6,711 bases of DNA from Oscillospiraceae bacterium (GTDB lineage Bacteria > Bacillota_A > Clostridia > Saccharofermentanales > Saccharofermentanaceae). A program made the translations under genes and the position numbers. Below the pieces are notes generated by a model. The model did not search any database and had not been told where the DNA came from. It saw nothing but the letters and a program-made list of their open reading frames with translations. Position 1 is the stretch's first letter. Every line of letters begins with the position of its first letter. Below, one piece after another: positions 1 through 6,452 of the stretch. The stretch covers positions 1 to 6,711 of the forward strand of contig CADCPU010000410.1 in NCBI GenBank assembly GCA_902803365.1. Direction: 5' to 3'.

Positions 1-540
1 GCGGAGGACAACGGCTTCATCAATTCGCACAAGCCGGACAGCCAGGACATCTGCTTTGTTCCGAACGGCAAATACACCGATGTCATCAGAGAGCTCACAG
101 GCAAGGAGTATCCGGAGGGCGATTTCGTATATAAGGACGGCACGGTATTGGGCAGGCACAAAGGCATAATCTGCTACACCAGAGGTCAGCGCAAGGGCCT
201 TGGACTTGCTTCCGAAGAGCCGCTTTATGTGCTTAAGGTCGATCCGATCGAAAACAAGGTCTACCTCGGACGCAACAACGACCTCTTCTCCACTTCGCTC
301 CTGATAGACGACTTTAACTGGACCTGCGGCATCGTTCCGACAGAGCCGCTCAGATGCAAGGCGAAGGTCAGGTACAAGCATAAGGAACAGCCGTGTACGG
401 CGACTGTGATGGAAGACGGCAAGGTCAGGGTCGTTTTCGATGAACCACAGAGAGCGATCACACCGGGTCAGGCCTGCGTTCTCTATGACGAAGACGAGGT
501 CATTGGCGGCGGAACAATACAATTGGAAAACGAGGTTTAA
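1..540 (+). CDS. mnmA: tRNA-specific 2-thiouridylase MnmA, 3' part (5' end outside window)
   Basis: MnmA adenylates U34 of tRNA-Glu, tRNA-Gln and tRNA-Lys and replaces its 2-oxygen with sulfur delivered as a persulfide; it acts in the cytoplasm. The frame is open from base 1 and stops with TAA at 538-540, giving 179 residues, about half of the usual ~360. The N-terminal PP-loop ATPase part and the first catalytic Cys lie upstream of the window. Seen here is the family block KPDSQDICFV (fragment residues 11-20), whose Cys18 (bases 52-54) corresponds to the second catalytic cysteine (Cys199 in E. coli). The YTRGQRKGLGL block follows at about residues 59-69. The C-terminal beta-barrel ends with the typical GQACVLYDEDEVIGGG segment. 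An ATG at 148 is internal and is not the start. The next gene begins three bases after the stop, so the two are probably co-transcribed. Proline codons are almost all CCG, unlike gltX-glnS. The family assignment is secure. Confidence 0.96.
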   Translation, partial: AEDNGFINSHKPDSQDICFVPNGKYTDVIRELTGKEYPEGDFVYKDGTVLGRHKGIICYTRGQRKGLGLASEEPLYVLKVDPIENKVYLGRNNDLFSTSLLIDDFNWTCGIVPTEPLRCKAKVRYKHKEQPCTATVMEDGKVRVVFDEPQRAITPGQACVLYDEDEVIGGGTIQLENEV

Positions 541-543
541 GAC

Positions 544-960
544 ATGAAGATCATTGATAATGCATTTATAAAAGGCGACGCAAACTGCGGATTTGCAGTA
601 TTCGATTACGAGGACGCGGCATACGTGTTCGATTACGACGGCGAATGCAAGGTCGTTGAAGAGATCGTTAAGCAGGACGCGGAAAGGACAGTCGTTAACT
701 TTAAGTTCGAGCTCCCTGCGCCAAGAAGGTTCAGGCTCGACCTCTTTATCCCGGAATGCAGGAATGCGCATATCGGACTCAACGACCGCGAGCTGATCGG
801 ATTCTTCGATAAGACCGCTGAGATCAAGGATCCTGAGCCGCTAATCAAGGGCTCATGCAACGATCCGCACAAGGTCTCTACCCTTCACCCGGGCGAAGTC
901 CAGGCGTTGAACTTCATGTGGGAAACGGGCGATGTGATAACGCTTGCCTGGTATAACTGA
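544..960 (+). CDS. Conserved-looking hypothetical protein, GH127 C-terminal-like beta domain (tentative)
   Basis: I do not recognise this 138-residue protein as a named family. It starts at ATG 544, with a GAGGT Shine-Dalgarno at 532-536 inside the end of mnmA and a 7-base spacer, so translation is probably coupled to mnmA. It ends with TGA at 958-960, just before a terminator. There is no signal peptide, membrane segment or low-complexity region, so it is probably a small soluble cytoplasmic protein. Alternating hydrophobic residues suggest beta strands throughout. Residues 63-80 (FRLDLFIPECRNAHIGLN) and 117-137 (a W-E-T-G-D-V-I-T-L core) resemble the 'LRIPxW...vNG' and 'W..GD.I.L' elements of the beta-sandwich closing GH127/DUF1680 arabinofuranosidases. 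No catalytic domain is attached, so glycosidase activity is not suggested. This likeness comes from memory of the motif pattern and is weak. Four Cys residues are present (15, 35, 72, 105) without a clear metal-site spacing. The gene is confident; the domain call is tentative. Confidence 0.88.
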   Translation: MKIIDNAFIKGDANCGFAVFDYEDAAYVFDYDGECKVVEEIVKQDAERTVVNFKFELPAPRRFRLDLFIPECRNAHIGLNDRELIGFFDKTAEIKDPEPLIKGSCNDPHKVSTLHPGEVQALNFMWETGDVITLAWYN

Positions 961-966
961 TAACAA

Positions 967-995
967 AAAAGGAGCAGTGCTGCTCCTTTTATTTT
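967..995. terminator. Bidirectional intrinsic terminator between converging genes
   Basis: A perfect 10-base-pair stem pairs 967-976 (AAAAGGAGCA) with 981-990 (TGCTCCTTTT) around a GTGC loop. On the plus strand it runs into TTTTATTTT (987-995), and on the minus strand into TTTTTTG (complement of 964-970). It lies 6 bases after the plus-strand stop at 960 and 8 bases from the minus-strand stop at 999. It can therefore end both the mnmA-side transcript and the lipoprotein transcript. Confidence 0.9.
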
Positions 996-998
996 GCA

Positions 999-2195
999 TT
1001 AAGTTGCGGGCGTCGGAGTGACCTTGCTCCTCTGCTTATATTCCCTGAACTCATCGATCGTCATGCCGTAGTCGGATCCCTTTATGAGCGAGCCGATGAT
1101 GACATATGCAACGTTGTTGATCCTGACCTCGAGCTGGTCAGTATCCTCGGTAACGAGAACTGCGTCGAGCACGGTCGTCGAATCGAGCCAGGTGCCGGAG
1201 ATCATTCCGTTAAACTCCTGAAGGTTGAGGTTCTTGGTCTCCTTCATCTTGTCGATCTTGTCAAAGAAGTAGTCGCCCGAATCGAAGAATACGATCGGCA
1301 CATTGTTCTCATCGAAAACAACATAATCGGACTTGTTGAGCGACACCTCACGATAGCAGTCTTCAACTCCGTCACCGTTAAGATCCGTCACAATGCCGGA
1401 TTCGTTATAATTCAGGTTGAAGTTATTCAGGCTGTAGAGCATGTCGTTATATGCAACGTCGTATGCCTGATAGAGCTTACGGCGCATCTTGTACTTCTGG
1501 TCGAGCTTGAGCGAGTTAAAGCCCGAGTTCGCGTAGATCTTGTCACCTGCATAGATGTTCTCGATGCAATACATGACTTCAAGAGATTTCTTGTCGCTGT
1601 CGGAGAGCGAATCGTAGTAAGCACGTGCGCCTGCATAGTTATCAGTAGAAGCACCGAACGCTACGATATCGACATCAAAGCCAATGCCCTTTGCATCCTT
1701 GATGTTCTTTGCAAGGGTAAGAAGGCAGCCGATTCCCGATGCGTTATCGGAAATGGCATCATATGTCCTGTCTGAAGGAATGTCCATATCGGAGAACTGC
1801 GAATCATAGTGCGCACCTATAACTGCCTTGCGCCTTACGTTGGACTCGGCACCGGACTCTTCGTCAACGTGAATAAAGCCTTCGCCCTCGATGCTGATGA
1901 TGAGATTCTTGGATACTCCGCCCGTACCGGTGAACTCCTGCTCTTTTACGGTATAACCGAGCTTCTCGAATTCCCCTTTTATAAGATCTGCTGCGTAAGA
2001 TTCGTCATTCGTATATGCCTTACGGCCCGGGTAGGATACGGCAAGTTCGCGCGCGAATTCGGCACCGTAAGTGCCGTAGGAAGCGGGTTTCTTCTCTTCC
2101 GCATCGGAATCTTTCTTGCACGCTGTAAGTGATGTTGTAAGCGCCAGCGCGCAAAGGAATGTCGCAATTATCTTATTCTTCAAAGTACCTTTCAT
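999..2195 (-). CDS. M28-type peptidase-fold lipoprotein, active site altered
   Basis: This 398-residue protein has a lipoprotein signal: basic N-terminus, hydrophobic core at about 9-21, and lipobox LTAC at 23-26. It should be anchored by Cys26 on the outer face of the membrane, followed by a charged linker. The body has the M28 zinc aminopeptidase layout. The first ligand block GAHYDS is present with His129, and the bridging-Asp block SDNASG with Asp150. The segment VDIVAFGASTDNYAGARAYY (175-194) matches the usual F-G-A-E-E-x-G-x-x-G-S-x-x-Y, but the Glu pair (general base and zinc ligand) is Ser183-Thr184. The fourth ligand region reads CIEN (210-213) with Glu in place of Asp, and the last His region reads DYFFD (308-312) without His. 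A DLNGDGVED loop (271-279) looks like a calcium-binding EF-hand or dockerin loop. The start at 2195 has AGAGGA upstream with a 5-base spacer from GAGG. It lies 11 bases after the DHQ-synthase-like gene. The fold is fairly sure; peptidase activity is doubtful. Confidence 0.88.
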   Translation of the reverse strand: MKGTLKNKIIATFLCALALTTSLTACKKDSDAEEKKPASYGTYGAEFARELAVSYPGRKAYTNDESYAADLIKGEFEKLGYTVKEQEFTGTGGVSKNLIISIEGEGFIHVDEESGAESNVRRKAVIGAHYDSQFSDMDIPSDRTYDAISDNASGIGCLLTLAKNIKDAKGIGFDVDIVAFGASTDNYAGARAYYDSLSDSDKKSLEVMYCIENIYAGDKIYANSGFNSLKLDQKYKMRRKLYQAYDVAYNDMLYSLNNFNLNYNESGIVTDLNGDGVEDCYREVSLNKSDYVVFDENNVPIVFFDSGDYFFDKIDKMKETKNLNLQEFNGMISGTWLDSTTVLDAVLVTEDTDQLEVRINNVAYVIIGSLIKGSDYGMTIDEFREYKQRSKVTPTPAT

Positions 2196-2206
2196 GTCTT
2201 CCTCTT

Positions 2207-3226
2207 TTATACGGTTATTCTGTTAAGCCTGCGGGTCAGGATCTCCATCACCTCAGGTATGGCAAGTTCGGATGTCTTCCACTTGCCGCAGTCCAGGTCC
2301 GCGATAACGACCTTTTCGAGGCCTTTGTGCGCGAATCCGTCATTCAGGGACTTGATGATCATCTTCTGGGTGCAGCCCGTGAGAGTGAGCGGAAGTCCGA
2401 GGGACCCGAATATCGCTTCGAGCGGTTTGCGGCGCCTGTCATCGAAAACACTCAGGATGCTCAGCGCGAGGGCCTCACCCTCGGAATAGTTCATGAACCT
2501 GAAGTAGCTCTCGATGCTGTCGGCAAGCTCGCAGCCGAGCGTCAAAAGTGCGGGATCCTTGGCTTCGATCGCCGCATATGTCTTGTAAACGTTATTGATG
2601 AACACCCTGAAATCAGGGGCGTTAGTAAGTCCCGCGATAAGATCGATATTGCCCAGGAGCGCGATCCTTATTACGGATGCGTAGCCGTTTGCCTTGATCT
2701 TGGGCGGAACGGTGCGAAGGAACATCGGGTCGACAATGACTGCTTCGGGCTTAAAGCCTGCGCGAAGCTCGTTCTTGTGCCCTGCGCTGTTGAGGAAGGA
2801 CTCCTTGGCGAGCGCGCCTTCGGTCATGGACGTGAGAGTTGTCGGAACGGCGAGAAGATTGATGCCGTTACCGAAAAGAGAAGCCGCAAAGCCGCATACG
2901 TCAAGGACTCCGCCACCGCCGAATGCGATGAGCCAGTCTTCCCTGCCGAAATCAAACTCCACGAGATTCTTGATCAGGACTTCGAGCGTCGCCAGACTCT
3001 TGGAATTGTTCTTGCAATCGACCGATACGAGGACCGGCTTGATATTGTGCTTTAAGAACTGCTCCTCAAAGCGGTTATAGTAATATCCGCTGACTTCCCT
3101 GTCCGACAGGATCAGGATCTTGGGCGTGCCCTTGCTCTTCCTGACGACAAAATCGGCAACGACTTCGTTGGCGATGCCGTTTCCGCAGTAGTAATCTATA
3201 TTCCTGTTTGTCATCAATTTATCCAT
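2207..3226 (-). CDS. 3-dehydroquinate synthase-like protein with degenerate metal site
   Basis: This is a 339-residue protein of the dehydroquinate synthase-like/iron-containing alcohol dehydrogenase superfamily. The dinucleotide-binding glycine motif GGGGVLD is at 103-109, followed by CGFAASLFGNGINLLAVPTT (111-130), very close to AroB's 'GFAA..y.RGi....PTTL'. The alignment with AroB continues through KNELRAGFKPEAVIVD (151-166) and LGCELADSIE (230-239, AroB 'LNFGHTFGHAIE') to EGEALA (249-254, AroB 'HGEAVA'). At the three zinc-ligand positions of true DHQ synthases (Glu, His, His) the residues are Ser184, Cys232 and Glu249. The catalytic-lysine position in 'GGKTGVN' aligns with Glu142, with Lys141 beside it. 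Ordinary AroB activity is therefore unlikely, and I give no gene symbol. A related cyclase or dehydrogenase role, or a non-catalytic one, is possible. The start at 3226 sits about 8 bases after a TATAAT box. An internal ATG at 3214 is an alternative start, and neither has a strong Shine-Dalgarno. It is first in an operon with the M28-like lipoprotein. Confidence 0.88.
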   Translation of the reverse strand: MDKLMTNRNIDYYCGNGIANEVVADFVVRKSKGTPKILILSDREVSGYYYNRFEEQFLKHNIKPVLVSVDCKNNSKSLATLEVLIKNLVEFDFGREDWLIAFGGGGVLDVCGFAASLFGNGINLLAVPTTLTSMTEGALAKESFLNSAGHKNELRAGFKPEAVIVDPMFLRTVPPKIKANGYASVIRIALLGNIDLIAGLTNAPDFRVFINNVYKTYAAIEAKDPALLTLGCELADSIESYFRFMNYSEGEALALSILSVFDDRRRKPLEAIFGSLGLPLTLTGCTQKMIIKSLNDGFAHKGLEKVVIADLDCGKWKTSELAIPEVMEILTRRLNRITV

Positions 3227-3234
3227 ACCTATGA

Positions 3235-3243
3235 ATTATACCA
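3235..3243 (-). promoter_or_regulatory. Extended -10 promoter for the minus-strand operon
   Basis: Read on the minus strand this is TGGTATAAT: a perfect -10 hexamer with the TGn extension. No good -35 hexamer lies 16-18 bases upstream, as is common for extended -10 promoters. Transcription would start at about 3226-3229, at or within a few bases of the ATG at 3226. That implies a leaderless or near-leaderless mRNA, or use of the ATG at 3214. Confidence 0.65.
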
Positions 3244-3261
3244 CTAAACTTTCTGTTTTTA

Positions 3262-3270
3262 TGGTAGAAT
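3262..3270 (+). promoter_or_regulatory. Extended -10 promoter for gltX-glnS
   Basis: TGGTAGAAT is one mismatch from the consensus -10 hexamer with a TGn extension. No convincing -35 is seen 16-18 bases upstream. A start near 3277 would leave a leader of about 33 bases, too short for a T-box riboswitch. The box lies back-to-back with the opposing -10 at 3235-3240, only 24 bases apart, so upstream polymerase contacts of the two promoters should overlap. Confidence 0.55.
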
Positions 3271-3296
3271 ACGGTTTGTATTTTATTCATTATATA

Positions 3297-3306
3297 AAGG
3301 GTGATT
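3297..3306 (+). promoter_or_regulatory. Ribosome binding site fixing the gltX start at 3310
   Basis: AAGGGTGATT matches the anti-Shine-Dalgarno strongly (GGTGAT core) and sits just before ATG 3310. The in-frame GTG at 3301, which could be mistaken for a start, is part of this site. The protein therefore begins MKIRTRF, as GluRS proteins usually do. Confidence 0.85.
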
Positions 3307-3309
3307 ACC

Positions 3310-4761
3310 ATGAAGATCAGAACAAGATTTGCACCAAGCCCTACGGGATTCATGCACGTAGGCAATTTGAGAACGGCTCTTTACGAGTATCTTACAGCCA
3401 GACACGACAACGGTACTTTCGTGCTCCGTATTGAAGATACTGACCAGGAACGCTATGTTGAAGGTGCTACACAGGTTATCTATGATACATTGAAGCTTGC
3501 AGGGATCGACCACGACGAAGGTCCGGATCTCGGCGGCGACTTCGGCCCGTACGTTCAAAGTGAGCGTCTGAGCTTATATAAACCATACGCAGAACAACTC
3601 GTTAACGAAGGCAAGGCATACAGATGCTTCTGCTCCAAGGAGCGTCTCGAGTCTCTCCGTGAGCAGAGCGAGTCCGGTTACGACCGTCACTGCCGCGACC
3701 TCTCCGAGGAAGAGATCAAGAAGAATCTCGATGCAGGCATCCCTTACGTAATCCGTCAGAAGATGCCTCTTACAGGCGTTTCCACATATACAGACCTCGT
3801 TTACGGCGAGATCTCCATTCCTAACGAGGATATGGACGATCAGGTCCTCCTCAAGACGGACGGATTCCCTACATACAACTTCGCTAACGTAATCGACGAC
3901 CACCTCATGGGCATCACACACGTAGTCCGCGGATCCGAGTATCTCTCTTCCACGCCTAAGTACAACGCCCTTTATGAGGCTTTCGGTTGGGATATCCCGA
4001 CATACATGCACCTTCCGCTCATCATGGGCAAGTCCGTTGATGAGGAAGGCAACGAAGTTGTTTCCAAGCTCTCGAAAAGACACGGAAGCACAGGCTTTAT
4101 GGACCTCGTTAACGAAGGATTCCTCCCTGAGGCGATCATCAACTACATCGCTCTTCTCGGCTGGGCTCCTACGGACAACCAGGAGATCTTCACTATGGAC
4201 GAGCTCATCAAGGCATTCGATCCTAAGGGCATCTCCAAGTCCCCAAGCGTTTTCGATTACGACAAGCTCGAGTGGGTCAATGCTGAGCACATCAAGAACA
4301 TGAGCTTTGACGAGTTCATCGCACACGCTAAGCCTTACTTCGACCAGCTCGGCATCGCTGAAGCCAACTACCCTATGCTCGAGGAGATCTTGAAGCCTCG
4401 AATCACGAGATTTACTCAGCTCACAGAAAAGCTCGAGTTCCTTACTAAGTTTGAGGAGTTTGACCTGAGCCTTTTCGAGCACAAGAAGAGTAAGTCAACT
4501 CTCGATTCATCCAAGGCGATCCTCGCTGACATCATTCCGCAGCTTGAGCAGTGCGACTGGACAAGAGAAGCGATCAGCGAACTTCTTACGGGATATGCCG
4601 CTGAGCACGAGATGAAGAACGCACTTGTCATGTGGCCAGTAAGAATTGCTGCAGCAGGTGTTGCAGTTACACCCGGCGGATGCGCTGAGGTACTTATCCT
4701 TCTCGGTAAGGAAGAATCAATGAGAAGGATCAATATCGGACTTGAAAGACTGAGGAGTTAA
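3310..4761 (+). CDS. gltX: Glutamyl-tRNA synthetase
   Basis: A cytoplasmic class I aminoacyl-tRNA synthetase that joins glutamate to tRNA-Glu using ATP. From ATG 3310 the protein has 483 residues, normal for bacterial GluRS. The N-terminal catalytic domain opens with RFAPSPTGFMHVGN, in which HVGN (16-19) is the HIGH motif. The zinc module is intact: Cys106 and Cys108, then Tyr124 and Cys128, in the pattern of E. coli GluRS Cys98/Cys100/Tyr121/Cys125. The second signature is KLSKR at 253-257 (KMSKS class). The C-terminal part is the helical anticodon-binding region. With glnS directly downstream, the enzyme need not mischarge tRNA-Gln, but whether it discriminates cannot be read from these motifs. 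It is first gene of a two-gene operon, three bases before glnS. Codon use is biased (Pro mostly CCT, frequent CGT for Arg), suggesting strong expression. No defect seen. Confidence 0.97.
   Translation: MKIRTRFAPSPTGFMHVGNLRTALYEYLTARHDNGTFVLRIEDTDQERYVEGATQVIYDTLKLAGIDHDEGPDLGGDFGPYVQSERLSLYKPYAEQLVNEGKAYRCFCSKERLESLREQSESGYDRHCRDLSEEEIKKNLDAGIPYVIRQKMPLTGVSTYTDLVYGEISIPNEDMDDQVLLKTDGFPTYNFANVIDDHLMGITHVVRGSEYLSSTPKYNALYEAFGWDIPTYMHLPLIMGKSVDEEGNEVVSKLSKRHGSTGFMDLVNEGFLPEAIINYIALLGWAPTDNQEIFTMDELIKAFDPKGISKSPSVFDYDKLEWVNAEHIKNMSFDEFIAHAKPYFDQLGIAEANYPMLEEILKPRITRFTQLTEKLEFLTKFEEFDLSLFEHKKSKSTLDSSKAILADIIPQLEQCDWTREAISELLTGYAAEHEMKNALVMWPVRIAAAGVAVTPGGCAEVLILLGKEESMRRINIGLERLRS
4751..4757 (+). 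promoter_or_regulatory. Ribosome binding site of glnS inside gltX
   Basis: TGAGGAG lies in the last codons of gltX, 7 bases before ATG 4765. The overlap of this site with gltX and the three-base intergenic gap suggest coupled translation and a fixed GluRS:GlnRS output ratio. Confidence 0.8.
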
Positions 4762-4764
4762 GTT

Positions 4765-6429
4765 ATGGAAGAATATAAGCATTTTATTCACGAGATAATC
4801 GACGAAGAACTTAAGGAAGGCGGACGCTGCTACGGTCAGAAGATCCACACACGTTTCCCTCCGGAGCCTAACGGCTATCTTCACATCGGCCACGCCAAGG
4901 CCCTCGAGATCGACTTCGGTACAGCCGAGAAATACGGCGGTCTCTGCAACCTTCGTATGGACGATACAAACCCTACAAAAGAAGACGAAGAGTACGTTGA
5001 TGCTATCAAGGAAGACATCCACTGGCTCGGTCATGACTGGGACGACAGATTCTTCTTCGCATCCGACTACTTTGACAAGATGTACGAATATGCAGTTGAA
5101 CTCATCAAGAAGGGGCTCGCTTATGTTTGCGAGCTCACACCTGAGCAGATGATGGAAATGCGCGGCGATACACAGACACCTGCACAGAGCCCGTTCCGTG
5201 ATCGTCCGATCGAGGAGAGCCTTGATCTTTTCGAGCGCATGAAAAACGGCGAATTCGAAGACGGAAAGCTCACACTCCGTGCCAAGATCGATCTCGCATC
5301 CGGTAACTTCAACATGAGAGATCCTGTCATCTATCGTATCAACCACATTCCTCACCACCGTCAGGGCAACAAGTGGTGCATCTACCCTATGTATGACTTC
5401 GCTCATCCTATCGAGGACGCGCTCGAGGGTATCACACACTCCCTCTGCTCTCTCGAATTTGAGGCTCACCGTCCTCTCTACGATTGGGTCATCAACAACG
5501 TATCCGTTCCTTGCAAGCCTCGTCAGATCGAGTTTGCACGTCTCGGAATCACACATACCGTATTGAGCAAGCGTAAGCTTCGTAACCTCGTCGAAAGCGG
5601 TCTCGTTTCCGGCTGGGACGATCCTCGTATGCCTACTCTCTGCGGACTTCGCCGTCGCGGTTACACACCTGAGTCAATCCGCGCATTCCACGCTCGTAAC
5701 GGCGTATCCAAGGTAAATGCAGTAGTTGACTTCGCATTCCTCGAATACTGCCTGCGTGAAGACCTCAATGCTAACGCTCAGCGTGTAATGGGTGTCGTTC
5801 ACCCTGTAAAGCTCATCCTCGATAACTACCCTGAGGATAAGACTGAGACATTCCAGGTCGAAAACAATCCTGAGAAGCCTGAGACAGGCAGCCGTGAGAT
5901 GCCATTCTCCCGTGAGCTCTGGATCGAGAAAGAAGACTTCATGGAAGTACCTGAAAAGAAATACTTCCGTCTCTTCCCGGGCAACGAAGTACGTCTTAAG
6001 GGCGCTTACGTAATTAAGTGCATCGGTTGTGACAAGGATGCTGACGGTAACGTTATTGCTGTTCACGCTGAGGTCGATGAAGCATCCCGCGGCGGTAACC
6101 CTGCTGACGGCCGTAAGATCAAGTCCACTATCCACTGGGTAGACGCAAAGACAGCTCTCGATGCCGAGATCCGTCTCTATGACAGACTCTTCACAGTTGA
6201 GGCTCCTGATCTTGCAGACTGCAACTATCTTGACTTCATCAATCCTGATTCCCTCGAGATCGTTAAGGGCGCAAAGGTTGAAGCCTCTCTTAAAAATGCT
6301 AAGCCTGAGGACAGATTCCAGTTCCTCCGTCTCGGTTACTTCTGCGCAGACAACAAAGATTTCACACCTGACAATCTTGTTTTCAACCGCGCCGTATCCC
6401 TCAAGGACAGCTACAAGCCGGGTACATGA
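4765..6429 (+). CDS. glnS: Glutaminyl-tRNA synthetase
   Basis: A class I synthetase that charges tRNA-Gln directly with glutamine in the cytoplasm. It has 554 residues, the same length as the E. coli enzyme as I recall it. The opening TRFPPEPNGYLHIGHAKA carries HIGH at 40-43. The second signature VLSKR is at 266-270, almost the same position as in E. coli. Between them are the GlnRS-specific blocks RDRPIEESLDLFERM (145-159) and LRAKIDLAS (171-179), then YPMYDFAHPIEDALEGITHS (207-226), which separates it from GluRS. The remainder covers the two C-terminal beta-barrel anticodon-binding domains, including the FRLFPGNEVRLKGAYVIKC block. GlnRS is a eukaryote-derived family with patchy distribution in bacteria; many Firmicutes instead use GluRS plus the GatCAB amidotransferase. 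Its presence implies direct charging, although GatCAB may still serve tRNA-Asn. Codon bias matches gltX, so any acquisition is old. The gene is intact and ends in TGA before a strong terminator. Confidence 0.98.
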   Translation: MEEYKHFIHEIIDEELKEGGRCYGQKIHTRFPPEPNGYLHIGHAKALEIDFGTAEKYGGLCNLRMDDTNPTKEDEEYVDAIKEDIHWLGHDWDDRFFFASDYFDKMYEYAVELIKKGLAYVCELTPEQMMEMRGDTQTPAQSPFRDRPIEESLDLFERMKNGEFEDGKLTLRAKIDLASGNFNMRDPVIYRINHIPHHRQGNKWCIYPMYDFAHPIEDALEGITHSLCSLEFEAHRPLYDWVINNVSVPCKPRQIEFARLGITHTVLSKRKLRNLVESGLVSGWDDPRMPTLCGLRRRGYTPESIRAFHARNGVSKVNAVVDFAFLEYCLREDLNANAQRVMGVVHPVKLILDNYPEDKTETFQVENNPEKPETGSREMPFSRELWIEKEDFMEVPEKKYFRLFPGNEVRLKGAYVIKCIGCDKDADGNVIAVHAEVDEASRGGNPADGRKIKSTIHWVDAKTALDAEIRLYDRLFTVEAPDLADCNYLDFINPDSLEIVKGAKVEASLKNAKPEDRFQFLRLGYFCADNKDFTPDNLVFNRAVSLKDSYKPGT

Positions 6430-6452
6430 TCTAATAGTTTTGAATAAGAATT

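Noticed and set aside
2159..3055. 298-codon plus-strand open frame opposite the DHQS-like gene
   Set aside because: It lies almost wholly antisense to a gene with clear family motifs, has no family likeness of its own, and begins inside the signal-peptide coding region of the neighbouring gene.
2207..3226. Sn-glycerol-1-phosphate dehydrogenase or glycerol dehydrogenase as the identity of the DHQS-like gene
   Set aside because: The order and spacing of the PTT, KN, KPEAVIVD and EGEALA blocks follow AroB much better than those families.
3301..3309. GTG at 3301 as the start of gltX
   Set aside because: The GTG belongs to the Shine-Dalgarno sequence of ATG 3310, and GluRS proteins usually begin right before the RFAPSPTG block.
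3227..3309. T-box riboswitch ahead of the synthetase operon
   Set aside because: The intergenic region is 83 bases and the predicted leader about 33, far too short for a T-box, and no T-box core is visible.
3574..4482. 302-codon minus-strand open frame inside gltX
   Set aside because: A shadow of gltX: codon bias there avoids codons whose complements are stops. The translation shows no domain and there is no promoter or ribosome site.
4717..5556. 279-codon minus-strand open frame across the gltX/glnS junction
   Set aside because: Antisense to two certain genes, for the same codon-bias reason.
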